From contig NZ_JADPIE010000004.1 of assembly GCF_015666175.1 (NCBI RefSeq), forward strand, positions 1-64,000: 64,000 nucleotides of DNA, in the 5' to 3' direction. Origin of the DNA: Halonatronomonas betaini. GTDB taxonomy: Bacteria; Bacillota; Halanaerobiia; Halanaerobiales; Halarsenatibacteraceae. The notes beneath the pieces are model-generated. The model made no database searches. It was not told the origin of the DNA and worked only from the letters and a program-made list of their open reading frames with translations. The position numbers and the translations under genes were made by a program. Positions 25,141-33,983 of the stretch are shown piece after piece (the first letter of the stretch is position 1; each line of letters opens with the position of its first letter).

Positions 25141-26745
25141 TTAACTAGTTTTCTGATGTCTATATTTTGGAAGAAGTTTTGGAGCTCTTCTGTCTTCTGG
25201 AATTCCAGCCTCTTTAAGCTCTTGATGGTATTTATCTAGATGTTTGAGGCCTGGCTGACCAGGTTTGTTCTCGTTGCAGTTCTTTGCTGCATCCTGACCG
25301 GCTCTCCGTCCAAATACCAGAATATCCAGGAGAGAATTGCCCATTAGCCTATTATGGCCATGAATACCGCCAGCTGTTTCACCGGCAACATATAGGTTTT
25401 CAACTTTTGTCCGGCCATTTTCATCTATTAAAATTCCTCCGTTTTGATAGTGGAGGGTAGGATAGACCAGCAATGGCTCTTTCCTCATATCAATATTATA
25501 TTTGAGATAGCGGCGATGCATGGCAGGTAGCTGTTTCTCAATTGTGCCTTCGCCATGGATTCTTTCAATTAAAGGAGTATCCAGCCAGACACCGATCATA
25601 CCTGTTGGGGTCTCAATACCTAGATCCCGTCCTTTACATTCTCTTATTATAGCTGCAGCTTCAACATCTCTGGTTTCTAGAGGATTAACAAACTGTTCTC
25701 CATTTATATTAAGTGGAGTTCCACCTAAACCTCTGACTTTTTCAGTTACCAGGCTGCCCTGGATCTGGGGAGGATAGGCAACTCCAGTTGGATGATACTG
25801 GATAGTATCAGGATATATTAGCTCTGCGCCAGCTCTGTATGAAAGGATTAGCCCATCTCCAGTAGCACCATAATGATTGGTGGTCGGGAAACCCTGATAG
25901 TGAAGCCTGCCTGAGCCGCCTGTGGCCATAATAACTTTATTGGCTCTGGCAATATAATATTCTTCAGTCTCCAGATTATAAAGAACTGCGCCCGCTGCCC
26001 GTCCCTGATCATCGATTAATAGTTCAACTGCTGGAGCAAATTCTACAACTTCAATATCATTATTATAGACTTCATCTCTGAGAACTCGCATTATTTCTGC
26101 TCCACTATAATCTCTGGCAGAATGGGCTCTCATTCTTGAAGTACCGCCGCCATGAAAGGTTTCCATGGATCCATCTTCTTCTTTATTAAGCATAATCCCC
26201 ATATCTTCCATCCAGGAGATTATCTCTGGACCATCCATAACCAGAGCTTTTACTAATTCAGGTATGTTCTTATAATGGCCACCACCCATCGCATCAATAA
26301 AATGTTCTACCGGGGAATCCTCTGGCTTATCAGCTGCCTGAATTCCACCCTGGGCCATCATTGTATTGGCATCACCAAATCTCAATTTTGTAACCAGGAG
26401 AGGCTCAGCCCCATGCTTTTTAGCTTCTAGAGCTGCAGCAGCACCAGCACCTCCACCACCAATTATTAAGATATCTGCCTCATAATCAGCTGCATTAAGG
26501 TCTAAATCAATATCTTTAATGCTGCTATAAGCCTCAAGTAATTCACCTAATTCATCAGGAACTGCCTGACCCTTGCTGGGACCAATCTTTAAGTCGACAA
26601 AGCCAGATTTATTATAATCAGGGTGATAATTATCCAGGACTTCTTGCTTTTCCTCAGGATTCATCCGTGGAAATTCAACACCGGCCCTTTGATCTCTGGT
26701 TGCTTCAACCTTCTTTATAAGTTCTTTCATTTCCCTTGTATACAT
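25141..26745 (-). CDS. frdA: Soluble fumarate reductase/succinate dehydrogenase-type flavoprotein
   Basis: 534 residues. An unusual charged extension of about 88 residues precedes the FAD fold (DILIIGGGGAGAAAALEAKK). The site that in membrane FrdA/SdhA carries the covalent-flavin His (SHT) reads DANT at residues 125-128, so FAD should be non-covalent, as in L-aspartate oxidase. Catalytic features are kept: MMAQGGIQAA, TIQYHPTG, and EKVRGLGG with the proton-shuttling Arg. The C-terminal helical domain is present (YLKYNIDMRKEP, GGILIDENGRT, GGIHGHNRLMGNSLLDI). No membrane-anchor gene is near. Alternatives: thiol-fumarate reductase-like subunit or aspartate-oxidase relative; pairing with the iron-sulfur gene favours fumarate reduction. 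Confidence 0.87.
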   Translation of the reverse strand: MYTREMKELIKKVEATRDQRAGVEFPRMNPEEKQEVLDNYHPDYNKSGFVDLKIGPSKGQAVPDELGELLEAYSSIKDIDLDLNAADYEADILIIGGGGAGAAAALEAKKHGAEPLLVTKLRFGDANTMMAQGGIQAADKPEDSPVEHFIDAMGGGHYKNIPELVKALVMDGPEIISWMEDMGIMLNKEEDGSMETFHGGGTSRMRAHSARDYSGAEIMRVLRDEVYNNDIEVVEFAPAVELLIDDQGRAAGAVLYNLETEEYYIARANKVIMATGGSGRLHYQGFPTTNHYGATGDGLILSYRAGAELIYPDTIQYHPTGVAYPPQIQGSLVTEKVRGLGGTPLNINGEQFVNPLETRDVEAAAIIRECKGRDLGIETPTGMIGVWLDTPLIERIHGEGTIEKQLPAMHRRYLKYNIDMRKEPLLVYPTLHYQNGGILIDENGRTKVENLYVAGETAGGIHGHNRLMGNSLLDILVFGRRAGQDAAKNCNENKPGQPGLKHLDKYHQELKEAGIPEDRRAPKLLPKYRHQKTS

Positions 26746-26759
26746 TTAACTTCCCTCCT

Positions 26760-27434
26760 TTAGCTAGAAATATTCCGGTTATTATATATATCTTTTAATT
26801 CATCTATATCTGCGTTAATAAGTTTCTTCATTTCTTGATCATAACGGCCATTATTAATTTCGGCAACTCTTTTCTGAACATGATCTGCCTCTGGTATTTC
26901 ATACTTACTATATAATCTTCTAACCATTAATCCGACCTGGTAATGGATTATATTGGCAGGGCAGCGGGAGGCACAGAGGCCACAGGCTATACAATCAAAA
27001 GATTCTTCAGCACATTTTTCAAAATCTCCTCGCTGGGCATAGGCTATATATTGCATAACATTTAGTCCCTGGGGGCAGGCTTTAGTACATGAGTTACAGC
27101 CAACACACCGGAATATCTCCGGGAAATAATAACTGATAGTATCCAGTTCTGAAGCAAGTTCTTCCAGGGAATAGGTCGGTTTGCTGGCCGGAAAAAAAGG
27201 TAACTGAGCCAGATACATCTGGTCTTCGACCTTAGTCTGACAGGCAAGTCCGACTTTTAGTTCTTTATCTCCAGCAATTCTAAAAACTGTTCCACAGGCT
27301 CCACAAAATCCTGAACGGCAACCACAACCTCTTTTGATATGATAGCCGGCATATTCCATTGCATCCATGATTGTTAAGGTTTCTGGAACCTTATATTTTT
27401 TACCCATAATATATATTTCTATTTTTTCAGCCAT
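26760..27434 (-). CDS. frdB: Fumarate reductase-type iron-sulfur subunit
   Basis: 224 residues. N-terminal [2Fe-2S] domain with Cys39, Cys44, Cys47 and Cys65 (CGCRSGFCGAC), then two cysteine motifs CVGCNSCTKACPQG and CIACGLCASRCPAN, each of [4Fe-4S] type. This differs from classical SdhB/FrdB, whose second and third clusters are [4Fe-4S] and [3Fe-4S]. It lacks the C-terminal CCG (HdrB-like) domain of methanogen TfrB; in this operon that domain is supplied by the separate hdrB gene. It lies 14 bp before the flavoprotein gene and 14 bp behind flxA, so it is the physical bridge between the Flx/Hdr genes and the flavoprotein. Confidence 0.87.
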   Translation of the reverse strand: MAEKIEIYIMGKKYKVPETLTIMDAMEYAGYHIKRGCGCRSGFCGACGTVFRIAGDKELKVGLACQTKVEDQMYLAQLPFFPASKPTYSLEELASELDTISYYFPEIFRCVGCNSCTKACPQGLNVMQYIAYAQRGDFEKCAEESFDCIACGLCASRCPANIIHYQVGLMVRRLYSKYEIPEADHVQKRVAEINNGRYDQEMKKLINADIDELKDIYNNRNISS

Positions 27435-27448
27435 TAGATTTCCTCCTT

Positions 27449-28282
27449 TTAGAAAGTTTCGATTAAGCCAGCCAATTCTTTTGCAGTAAAGACTGGACCG
27501 TCTTTGCAGACATATTTAGAACCAATATTGCAGCGGCCACATTTACCGATTCCGCATTTCATTTTAAGTTCTAGAGTTGTATAGATATCAGCAGGATCGA
27601 ACCCGGACTCCTTGAGCTGCTGGACAACAAATTTGATCATTATCGGTGGTCCACAAACAATTGCTTTTTTTTCTGCTGGAGAAAAATTAAGTTCTTCCAG
27701 ATAATCAGGGATATAGCCTTCAAAACCTGTCCAGTCATCAGTTGCTTTATCAACAGTTAGGTGGACATCTGTCTCTGGTTTTTGTGGCCATTCTTCTGTG
27801 ATTTCCTCATAATGAACAAAATCATTACAGGTTCTGCAACCACAGACAATATCTACTTTGCCATAGTTGTCTCGCTTTTTTAGAACATAATTAATCACTG
27901 ACCTGAGTGGGGCAAGTCCAATTCCGCCACCGATAAATAGAAGATCATCTTTTTGAAAATCAGCAACTGGAAAAGGAGTACCATATGGCCCCCGGATTCC
28001 TATCTGATCACCAACTTTAAGATTATGGATCTCTGATGTTACTCTGCCAACATTCTTTATACTAAACTCCATCATTTCTGCAAGAGGAGAAGAGGTGATA
28101 GAAAAAATAGCCTCACCTGCTGGTGGCAGTGAAAGCATGGCACACTGACCTGGTTCAAAGTCAAAAGGTTTGCCACCATTTACATCTCTAACCTGATAAG
28201 TTTTAATATCTTCAGTATCCTGGCGAATAGCAGTTATAATGGCTTTGCCAGGCAATAATGGATCTTTTGCTATCTCAGTCAT
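27449..28282 (-). CDS. flxA: FlxA-type NAD(P)H- and FAD-binding oxidoreductase subunit
   Basis: 277 residues from the ATG. Ferredoxin-NADP reductase fold: flavin site FSITSS near residue 62, GPYGTPFPV, nucleotide site LLFIGGGIGLAPLRSVINYVL, and the closing CGPPIMIKFVVQQL. A C-terminal [2Fe-2S] site reads MKCGIGKCGRCNIGSKYVC. Close relatives are sulfhydrogenase gamma, anaerobic sulfite reductase B and FlxA. It would be the NADH entry point of the complex. The ATG is chosen because AGGAGG lies 9 nt upstream; a GTG three codons earlier falls inside that site. It overlaps the preceding gene by 8 bp. Confidence 0.9.
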   Translation of the reverse strand: MTEIAKDPLLPGKAIITAIRQDTEDIKTYQVRDVNGGKPFDFEPGQCAMLSLPPAGEAIFSITSSPLAEMMEFSIKNVGRVTSEIHNLKVGDQIGIRGPYGTPFPVADFQKDDLLFIGGGIGLAPLRSVINYVLKKRDNYGKVDIVCGCRTCNDFVHYEEITEEWPQKPETDVHLTVDKATDDWTGFEGYIPDYLEELNFSPAEKKAIVCGPPIMIKFVVQQLKESGFDPADIYTTLELKMKCGIGKCGRCNIGSKYVCKDGPVFTAKELAGLIETF

Positions 28283-29345
28283 TAATAACACCTCCTGCCA
28301 GGGCTAAAACTTCAGTGATATCAATATTTACAGGACAGCTGCCAAGACAGCGGCCACAACCAACACAGGCCAGGCTTTCTTCCTGCTCTTCCGGGAAATA
28401 GACAAGTTTATGGAAGAATCTCTGCCTTAGTCGCTGGTAGGTTTCTTCTCTGGGATTATCGCCATGGGCCATCTCTGTAAAATTAGAAAATAGACATGAA
28501 TCCCAGCAGCGATAACGTTCTCCAGACTGGTCAGCAGAATAATCCTGGATATCATAGCAATGACAGGTCGGGCAGAGATAAGTACAGATGCCACATTCCA
28601 GACAGCGATTGGCTAGCTCCTGCCAGATGTCGCTATTAAAGATAGCCTCTTTATTATCATAGAGTAGTTCTGGTTTGTTTTGCATTAAGGGATTATCGCT
28701 ATCAGCAGTTATTTTTCCATTGAATTGATTAGCCTCTTGATTCAACTTTTTTTCAATTTCAGGTTCAACACTCTTAAAATACTGACTGTAATCTGAAAGG
28801 ATCAATTCTCCCTGATCACTGCCAGCTGTAAAATAGAGGCCATCATTGTAATTGTAATAATAAAGGTCAGCGCCAGTTTCTGAACCGGCTGGTTCAATCT
28901 CAAAGAGCTGGCAGAAACATGTTTCTGACTGTTCCAGGCAGCGGGCAACCACTGTGATTGTTGAATTGCGGCGCCGTTTATAGAGCTGATCGACTGGTTC
29001 CTGGAGAAAGACTTTATCCAGGATTTTAAAGCTCTCCTGATCGCAATTACGAATTCCGAAGATAAGATTAGCTTTGCCAGTCAGTTCTTTTAATTTAAAA
29101 TCCAGCCTTTCATTGTCCTTTTTAAATTCGAGATAACTTTCAGACCTGGGGAAAAGATAGCTTTTTGGTGATTTAACCGAGAGTCTGGTATTTAAATCTA
29201 TCTCTAAACCTTTATTGGGTTTTAAAGTATCTTCGAAATTACAGAAATCTGTCTGGTCTGCCTTTTTTACTGGCAGCTGAATCTGATATTCTTCTTCTAT
29301 TGCTTTTAAGAAATCCTGCAGTTTATTTTTATCCAATTTAAGCAT
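28275..29345 (-). CDS. flxB: FlxB-type iron-sulfur subunit
   Basis: 356 residues from the ATG used (MLKLDKNKLQDFL), which has GGGGG about 8 nt upstream and overlaps the previous stop by 8 bp; an upstream in-frame start would add 12 residues. The N-terminal 220 residues match the sulfhydrogenase beta/AsrA-type domain (NLIFGIRNCDQESFKILD, VVARCLEQSETCFC). The C-terminal part has two [4Fe-4S] motifs, CLECGICTYLCPTCHC and CVGCGRCLGSCPVNID, separated by the usual RCWDSC segment. In FlxABCD it relays electrons from FlxA. Confidence 0.88.
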   Translation of the reverse strand: MLKLDKNKLQDFLKAIEEEYQIQLPVKKADQTDFCNFEDTLKPNKGLEIDLNTRLSVKSPKSYLFPRSESYLEFKKDNERLDFKLKELTGKANLIFGIRNCDQESFKILDKVFLQEPVDQLYKRRRNSTITVVARCLEQSETCFCQLFEIEPAGSETGADLYYYNYNDGLYFTAGSDQGELILSDYSQYFKSVEPEIEKKLNQEANQFNGKITADSDNPLMQNKPELLYDNKEAIFNSDIWQELANRCLECGICTYLCPTCHCYDIQDYSADQSGERYRCWDSCLFSNFTEMAHGDNPREETYQRLRQRFFHKLVYFPEEQEESLACVGCGRCLGSCPVNIDITEVLALAGGVIND

Positions 29346-30237
29346 TCTCTTTGCCCCCTTTACTGCCAGGTTCTGGATCATCTTCTCTAAAATCCAGGAG
29401 TGGACCCATTACGCTATCATCGTCGGCAACTTCTGGCATTTCATATAGATTTTCGATATCATGACGGATCTTATTATTTATTTTGCTTATTGGTATATCA
29501 ACCGGGCAGACTTCTTCGCATTCCCCACAATCGACACAGCGGCCTGCCTGATGGAAGGCTCTAATTGAATGGAAGAAGAAATCCTGGGAAAACTCTTTGG
29601 CAGAGTCTATCCAGTCATCACTATTACTATCTCCACCGGCTATCATACAGGTTGTACATTCACAGAGAGGGCAGGTATTTCTACAGGCATAACAGCGAAT
29701 ACAGTCAGATATCTGGTCTTTCCAGTAATCAAAACGCTCATCTGTTGCCAGTGATTCCAGCTTTTTAACATCCTGATATTTATCCTCTGGTGAGTTTTGG
29801 ATGGCAACTTCTTTTTTGCCAATAATAGTTTCTAGCTCTTCAGGTACAGGTTCCTGACAGCGCTGGCAGCGCTCAGCATTACTGGTATTACCGTGAAAAT
29901 CTCTTTCTTTAAGGCCCGGGCAGGCTATTCCCCAGATTTGAATATTTTCTGGGTCAACCTGGTTGTAATTGACAAGCTGTTTATAAGCTTTGTAATCACA
30001 GCCCTTTAAAAAGATGCCTATCTTTTTATCTTTTAATTCCTTCTTTAAAAGGTAACCTGATAAATTCTTTAAACTATAGTTATTGAAATTTAAACTCTCG
30101 ATATCATTAATTTCTGTTATGAAAGCTGGTTTAGACTGCCATTCAAAACGGCCATCTTTCCAGCCGATAATAATATCCAGCCCATTCTCTAATCCTTCTC
30201 TGGCCAGTTGTCTCATTGCATTAGTTATTATTTCCAT
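29338..30237 (-). CDS. flxC: FlxC-type iron-sulfur subunit
   Basis: 299 residues. N-terminal 150 residues resemble the F420-hydrogenase/dehydrogenase beta-type scaffold (KKIGIFLKGCDYKAYKQLV, IWGIACPGL), with a zinc-like pair CQRCQ. Two ferredoxin motifs follow: CIRCYACRNTCPLCECTTC and CVDCGECEEVCPVDIP. The tail is acidic and probably disordered. Start ATG with GAGGG 8 nt upstream; overlaps flxD by 10 bp and flxB by 8 bp. Membership of the Flx module is assigned from domain content and gene order. Confidence 0.86.
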   Translation of the reverse strand: MEIITNAMRQLAREGLENGLDIIIGWKDGRFEWQSKPAFITEINDIESLNFNNYSLKNLSGYLLKKELKDKKIGIFLKGCDYKAYKQLVNYNQVDPENIQIWGIACPGLKERDFHGNTSNAERCQRCQEPVPEELETIIGKKEVAIQNSPEDKYQDVKKLESLATDERFDYWKDQISDCIRCYACRNTCPLCECTTCMIAGGDSNSDDWIDSAKEFSQDFFFHSIRAFHQAGRCVDCGECEEVCPVDIPISKINNKIRHDIENLYEMPEVADDDSVMGPLLDFREDDPEPGSKGGKENA

Positions 30238-30689
30238 CTGGAATCCCTCAACTTTCTATCAGGCCCTAATTCTTTAAGTTTGCTGGTGAATTCAGTTGCA
30301 GTATCTGCAAATTTTTTGCCTTCTGAGGCTGATATCCAGTCAACTTTAAATCTTTCTTTTTCGATACCCATATAATTAAGAAGCTCTTTGAAAACTGTGA
30401 AACGGCGTCTGGTATAGTAGTTGCCGGTCATATAGTGACAATCACCGGGATGACAACCAGCAATCAAGACACCATCAGCACCCTTTTGGAAGGCCCTTAA
30501 GACAAAACCTGGATTGATCCGACAGGAGCAGGGAACTCTAATGATCTTGATATTCTCTGGATAGCCCATTCGGCTTGTTCCAGCCAGGTCGGCCCCGGCA
30601 TAGCTACACCAGTTGCAGCAGAAAGCCACTAATAAAGGCTCGAAATTATTTTTATCTATTTGCTTATTCATTTTTTCTTTTACAGGCAT
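30228..30689 (-). CDS. flxD: FlxD/MvhD-type [2Fe-2S] delta subunit
   Basis: 153 residues. It matches the MvhD family, which docks electron donors on HdrA: FCCNWCSYAGADLAGTSRM, IRVPCSCRINPGFVLRAFQKGADGVLIAGCHPGDCHY, then RRFTVFKELLNYMGIEKERFKVDWISASEGKKFA. All cysteines of the family are present. Start ATG overlaps the end of hdrA by 10 bp. In methanogens MvhD links [NiFe]-hydrogenase to HdrABC; here it links FlxABC. Confidence 0.94.
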   Translation of the reverse strand: MPVKEKMNKQIDKNNFEPLLVAFCCNWCSYAGADLAGTSRMGYPENIKIIRVPCSCRINPGFVLRAFQKGADGVLIAGCHPGDCHYMTGNYYTRRRFTVFKELLNYMGIEKERFKVDWISASEGKKFADTATEFTSKLKELGPDRKLRDSRWK

Positions 30690-32635
30690 ATAGCATCCAC
30701 CTCTGAAAGAATTTCTTTATTACTGAAACCTTTAAGATTTATTGTGCTTGAACGGCAGGTAACTGTACAGGCTCCACAGCCCTGACAGAGAGCTTCATTA
30801 ACTCTGGCCACCATTCCATGTTTTTCAGCCTCATCTTTCTCAATTGCACTGTAAGGACAGACCTCTTTACAGGAGAAACAGCTTGAACATTCAGCCTGAT
30901 TGACTTCAGCCACACAGGGGTTGTTGACCAGGCTGTCTTTGCTTAAAATACCAATTGCTTTGGCTGCAGCTCCACTGGCCTGGGCCACTGTTTCTGGAAT
31001 ATCTTTAGGGCCCTGACAGGCACCTGCTAAAAAGATTCCAGCAGTCTGGGTTTCAACAGGCTTTAATTTTGGGTGGGCTTCAGTAAAGAAACCACTGGCA
31101 CCCTGACTGATACCTAACTGGCGACTTACATCACCGGCTTTTTGATCAGGAATGGCTGCAGGTGACAGGATAACCAGATCTGAATTAAGCTCCAGGAATT
31201 CACCGGTCATGGCATCGATAGCCTCAACTCTCAGCTTATCTTTACCTGGGAAGACTTTACCGACCATACCTTTGACATAATTAACACCATAATCTTCCTG
31301 GGCCCGTCTCTGGAACTCTTCGAAACCTTTTCCTGCTGTTCTGATATCAATATAAAAGACATAAACCTCTGTTTCTGGATATTTTTCTCTGATTAACATA
31401 GCCTGCTTGGCTGTATACATACAACAGATTTTTGAACAGTGGCTGTGACCTCTGGCTTTATCCCTGGAACCTACACACTGGACAAAAACAACCCTTTCTG
31501 GTTTTTCTGAATTAGAGGGCCGCTGTAGTTTTCCCTCGGTTGGACCGGCTGCATTGATGATTCTTTCAAACTCCATACCGGTGATAACATCAGGATGGTT
31601 ATAGTGATATTCACCAAATTGATCCGGGTCAGTTAGCTGGTAGCCAGTAGCTGTAATTATAATGCCGTATTTTTCTTCGATTATATTTTCTTCCTGGTTA
31701 AAATTGATTGCATCTGTTGGGCAGACTCTGGCACAGAGCCCGCATTTATCTTTTTCAAATTTAATGCAATTATCCCGATCGATTGTTGGGATATTCGGGA
31801 CTGCCTGGGGGAAAGGTGTGTAGATTGCATTTCTTTCATTTAGACCTTCCTCAAATTCTGATGGAGCTTTACCAGGACATTTTTCCAGACAGATTCCACA
31901 ACCGGTACATTTATCTTCATCGATGCTTCTTGGTTTCTTCTTTATTTCCACGTCAAAGTTGCCGACATATCCATCGACTCTGGCTACTTCACTATAAGTA
32001 TGTAACTGAATATTTTCGTGACGGGATGCTTCGACCATTTTTGGTGTTAAAATACAGGCAGAACAGTCCAGAGTCGGAAAGGTTTTATCAATCTGAGCCA
32101 TTTTGCCACCAATACTTGGAGTTCTTTCAACAATATCTACCTGATAACCAGCCTCAGCAATATCGATAGCTGATTGGATACCGGCAATTCCACCACCGAT
32201 AACCAGGGCCCGTTTATTGACAGGAATACTACCTGGTGTTAATGGTTGATTATGTTTAACTTTATTGATGGCAGCTCGAATTAAGGCTACAGCTTTTTCA
32301 GTTGCTTTTTCTTTATTGCTGTGAACCCAGGAACAGTGTTCTCTTATATTTGCTATCTCTAAAAGGTATGGGTTTAAGCCTGCATCCTCCGCTGCATTTC
32401 GAAATGTATCTTCATGCATTCTTGGCGAACAGGAAGCTACGACTACTCCACTTAAATTTTTATTTTTTATTGCATCAGCAATTTTTTTCTGACCAATCTC
32501 AGAACAGAGATACTGATAATCTTCTATATAATCTAAAGCTGGCAAACCTTCAAGGGCAGCTTTAGTCTTTTCGATATCTACTGTTTCAGAGATATTACTT
32601 CCGCACCAGCAGATAAAAACTCCTATTTTAGACAA
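30680..32635 (-). CDS. hdrA: Heterodisulfide reductase subunit A (bifurcating flavoprotein)
   Basis: 651 residues, full HdrA length. N-terminal ICWCGSNIS domain, FAD fold VIGGGIAGIQSAIDIAEAGY at about 148-167, SIGGKMAQIDKTFPTLDCSAC, two inner [4Fe-4S] motifs (CTGCGICLEKCPG, CGLCARVCPTDAI), CSKICCMYTAKQAML, and two C-terminal clusters (CSSCFSCKEVCPYSAI, CQGCGACTVTCRSSTI). HdrA FAD is the known site of flavin-based electron bifurcation in methanogens, yielding reduced ferredoxin. The start is TTG, fixed by AAAGGAGGG 7-8 nt upstream. No selenocysteine codon. Sits between hdrC and flxD. Confidence 0.95.
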   Translation of the reverse strand: MSKIGVFICWCGSNISETVDIEKTKAALEGLPALDYIEDYQYLCSEIGQKKIADAIKNKNLSGVVVASCSPRMHEDTFRNAAEDAGLNPYLLEIANIREHCSWVHSNKEKATEKAVALIRAAINKVKHNQPLTPGSIPVNKRALVIGGGIAGIQSAIDIAEAGYQVDIVERTPSIGGKMAQIDKTFPTLDCSACILTPKMVEASRHENIQLHTYSEVARVDGYVGNFDVEIKKKPRSIDEDKCTGCGICLEKCPGKAPSEFEEGLNERNAIYTPFPQAVPNIPTIDRDNCIKFEKDKCGLCARVCPTDAINFNQEENIIEEKYGIIITATGYQLTDPDQFGEYHYNHPDVITGMEFERIINAAGPTEGKLQRPSNSEKPERVVFVQCVGSRDKARGHSHCSKICCMYTAKQAMLIREKYPETEVYVFYIDIRTAGKGFEEFQRRAQEDYGVNYVKGMVGKVFPGKDKLRVEAIDAMTGEFLELNSDLVILSPAAIPDQKAGDVSRQLGISQGASGFFTEAHPKLKPVETQTAGIFLAGACQGPKDIPETVAQASGAAAKAIGILSKDSLVNNPCVAEVNQAECSSCFSCKEVCPYSAIEKDEAEKHGMVARVNEALCQGCGACTVTCRSSTINLKGFSNKEILSEVDAICL

Positions 32636-32653
32636 CTTTAATCCCTCCTTTAT

Positions 32654-33055
32654 CTATTTGGCAAATTTGCGGTAACCGGCCACAATTGCTTGAGGCGGGA
32701 GACCTTTTTTATTTAAGGCTGCAATTTCATTTTCGTCAATCAGATTTTTATGATTTGATCTAAGGTAGAGAACCCTGGCTGTTTCCATCATTCTGGCCAG
32801 GTCTATATCTCTGGGACAGCGAGCACCACAGGTAAAACAGGAAGCACAGGCCCAGATAGCATCTGTTTCCATGACCTGATCTATCTGGTTTTTATGAAAC
32901 ATCCTGACCAGTTGATGGGGCATAAAATCCATCTCTTTTGCTGCCTGGCAGGATGCACTGCATTTCCCGCATTGCAGGCAATCTTCTGGTCTTTCTCTAC
33001 TTATTTCTAAAAATTCTTCTTTAAGGATTCTGGCTTTATCTGAGTTATTAACCAT
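32654..33055 (-). CDS. hdrC: Heterodisulfide reductase subunit C
   Basis: 133 residues with two [4Fe-4S] motifs, CLQCGKCSASCQAAKEMD and CASCFTCGARCPRDID, and the LVRMFHKNQIDQVMETDAIW segment typical of soluble HdrC. It carries electrons from HdrA to HdrB. Start ATG with AAAGGAGG; the first 8 bases overlap the hdrB stop (ATGGTTAA). Confidence 0.93.
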   Translation of the reverse strand: MVNNSDKARILKEEFLEISRERPEDCLQCGKCSASCQAAKEMDFMPHQLVRMFHKNQIDQVMETDAIWACASCFTCGARCPRDIDLARMMETARVLYLRSNHKNLIDENEIAALNKKGLPPQAIVAGYRKFAK

Positions 33056-33869
33056 ATGCGACCTCCTTTTTAGCCGGGCTCAAGACTTGATATAGAAGTT
33101 CTGTAAAATAGGTTACTTCTATATTAGATTTTTCACATGTCTGGCCATTTAAAAAACTCTGATCTAAATTATAGAGACAGAGAGGACAGGCAGTTATTAT
33201 TTCTTCAGCACCATGTTCTATAGCTGAAGAGATGATCCTATTACCCATTTTATGGGCACTCTCTGGATTTTTTAGATTGAGGTAACCACCACAACATTCA
33301 TTCCGATAAGGGTATTTAACTGCCTGACCGCCAAGGCTATCTATGAAATCTTCCATAATAGTTGGCTGTTCAGGGTTATCAAATTCTAATTCTTTTTCTG
33401 GTCTAAGTAGTAGACAGCCGTAATAAGCGGCAACTTTTTTACCTTCAAGCCGATCTCCAGCAGCAGTTTTGATCTTATCGAAACCGATCTCGTCTCTTAA
33501 AAATTCTAGATAATGGATTACTTCAGTTTCGCCAAAATAATCTGGCTCATCCTGAAGAAAATTATTTGTCTTATCTCTGACATCTTCTTTATTCTTAATA
33601 GCCCAATTGCTTCGTTTTAAAACATGGTGACAGGCTGCACAGAGAGTGACAAGTTTGTTATCTAGCTCTCTGGCTCTAATTAATGATCTAATACTACCTA
33701 AAATAGTTACAATTTCATCTCTTGCTAGGGGATAAACAGCTCCGCAGCATTGCCATTCTGGAAGTTCTTTGAGTTCTATATTTAGTAATCTGGCTGACTC
33801 CAGTGCTGTTTCTTCTAAACGACTGGCTTTATTCTTTAAGGTACAACCTGGATAGAATGAATAGCCCAT
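33048..33869 (-). CDS. hdrB: Heterodisulfide reductase subunit B
   Basis: 273 residues from MGYSFYPGCTL, the usual HdrB beginning, with GGGAGA just upstream. In-frame starts 4 and 9 codons earlier exist; the strong AGGAGGTG lies about 26 nt before the chosen ATG and 14 nt before the earlier one, so the start is uncertain by a few codons. Two cysteine-rich CCG domains are present: ELPEWQCCGAVYPL with TLCAACHHVL, and YYGCLLLRPEKE with YRNECCGGYLNL and TACPLCLYNL. These bind the two noncubane [4Fe-4S] clusters that reduce disulfides in methanogens. First gene of the ten-gene operon. Confidence 0.93.
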   Translation of the reverse strand: MGYSFYPGCTLKNKASRLEETALESARLLNIELKELPEWQCCGAVYPLARDEIVTILGSIRSLIRARELDNKLVTLCAACHHVLKRSNWAIKNKEDVRDKTNNFLQDEPDYFGETEVIHYLEFLRDEIGFDKIKTAAGDRLEGKKVAAYYGCLLLRPEKELEFDNPEQPTIMEDFIDSLGGQAVKYPYRNECCGGYLNLKNPESAHKMGNRIISSAIEHGAEEIITACPLCLYNLDQSFLNGQTCEKSNIEVTYFTELLYQVLSPAKKEVAYG

Positions 33870-33948
33870 AATTTCTCCCATGATTCTGGGAGTCACCTCC
33901 TGGTTAATTTTTATTAACTCGATATTAAAAGCGTAAAAACTTTAACAA

Positions 33949-33974
33949 AGTATTGTGTAAAATTACACAATACT
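33949..33974. promoter_or_regulatory. 26-bp perfect palindrome at the hdr-flx operon start (Rex- or Crp/Fnr-like operator)
   Basis: Twelve-base arms AGTATTGTGTAA/TTACACAATACT around AA. The core TTGTG-N8-CACAA resembles Rex operators and, more loosely, Crp/Fnr sites. It begins 10 bp past the -10 box, so a bound protein would cover the transcription start and repress. Rex would couple this operon to the NADH/NAD+ ratio. Confidence 0.7.
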
Positions 33975-33983
33975 ACCATCTGT

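Noticed and set aside
29338-29381. Longer start for flxB, 12 codons upstream
   Set aside because: The internal ATG has a better ribosome site and the same 8-bp overlap arrangement as the neighbouring gene pairs.
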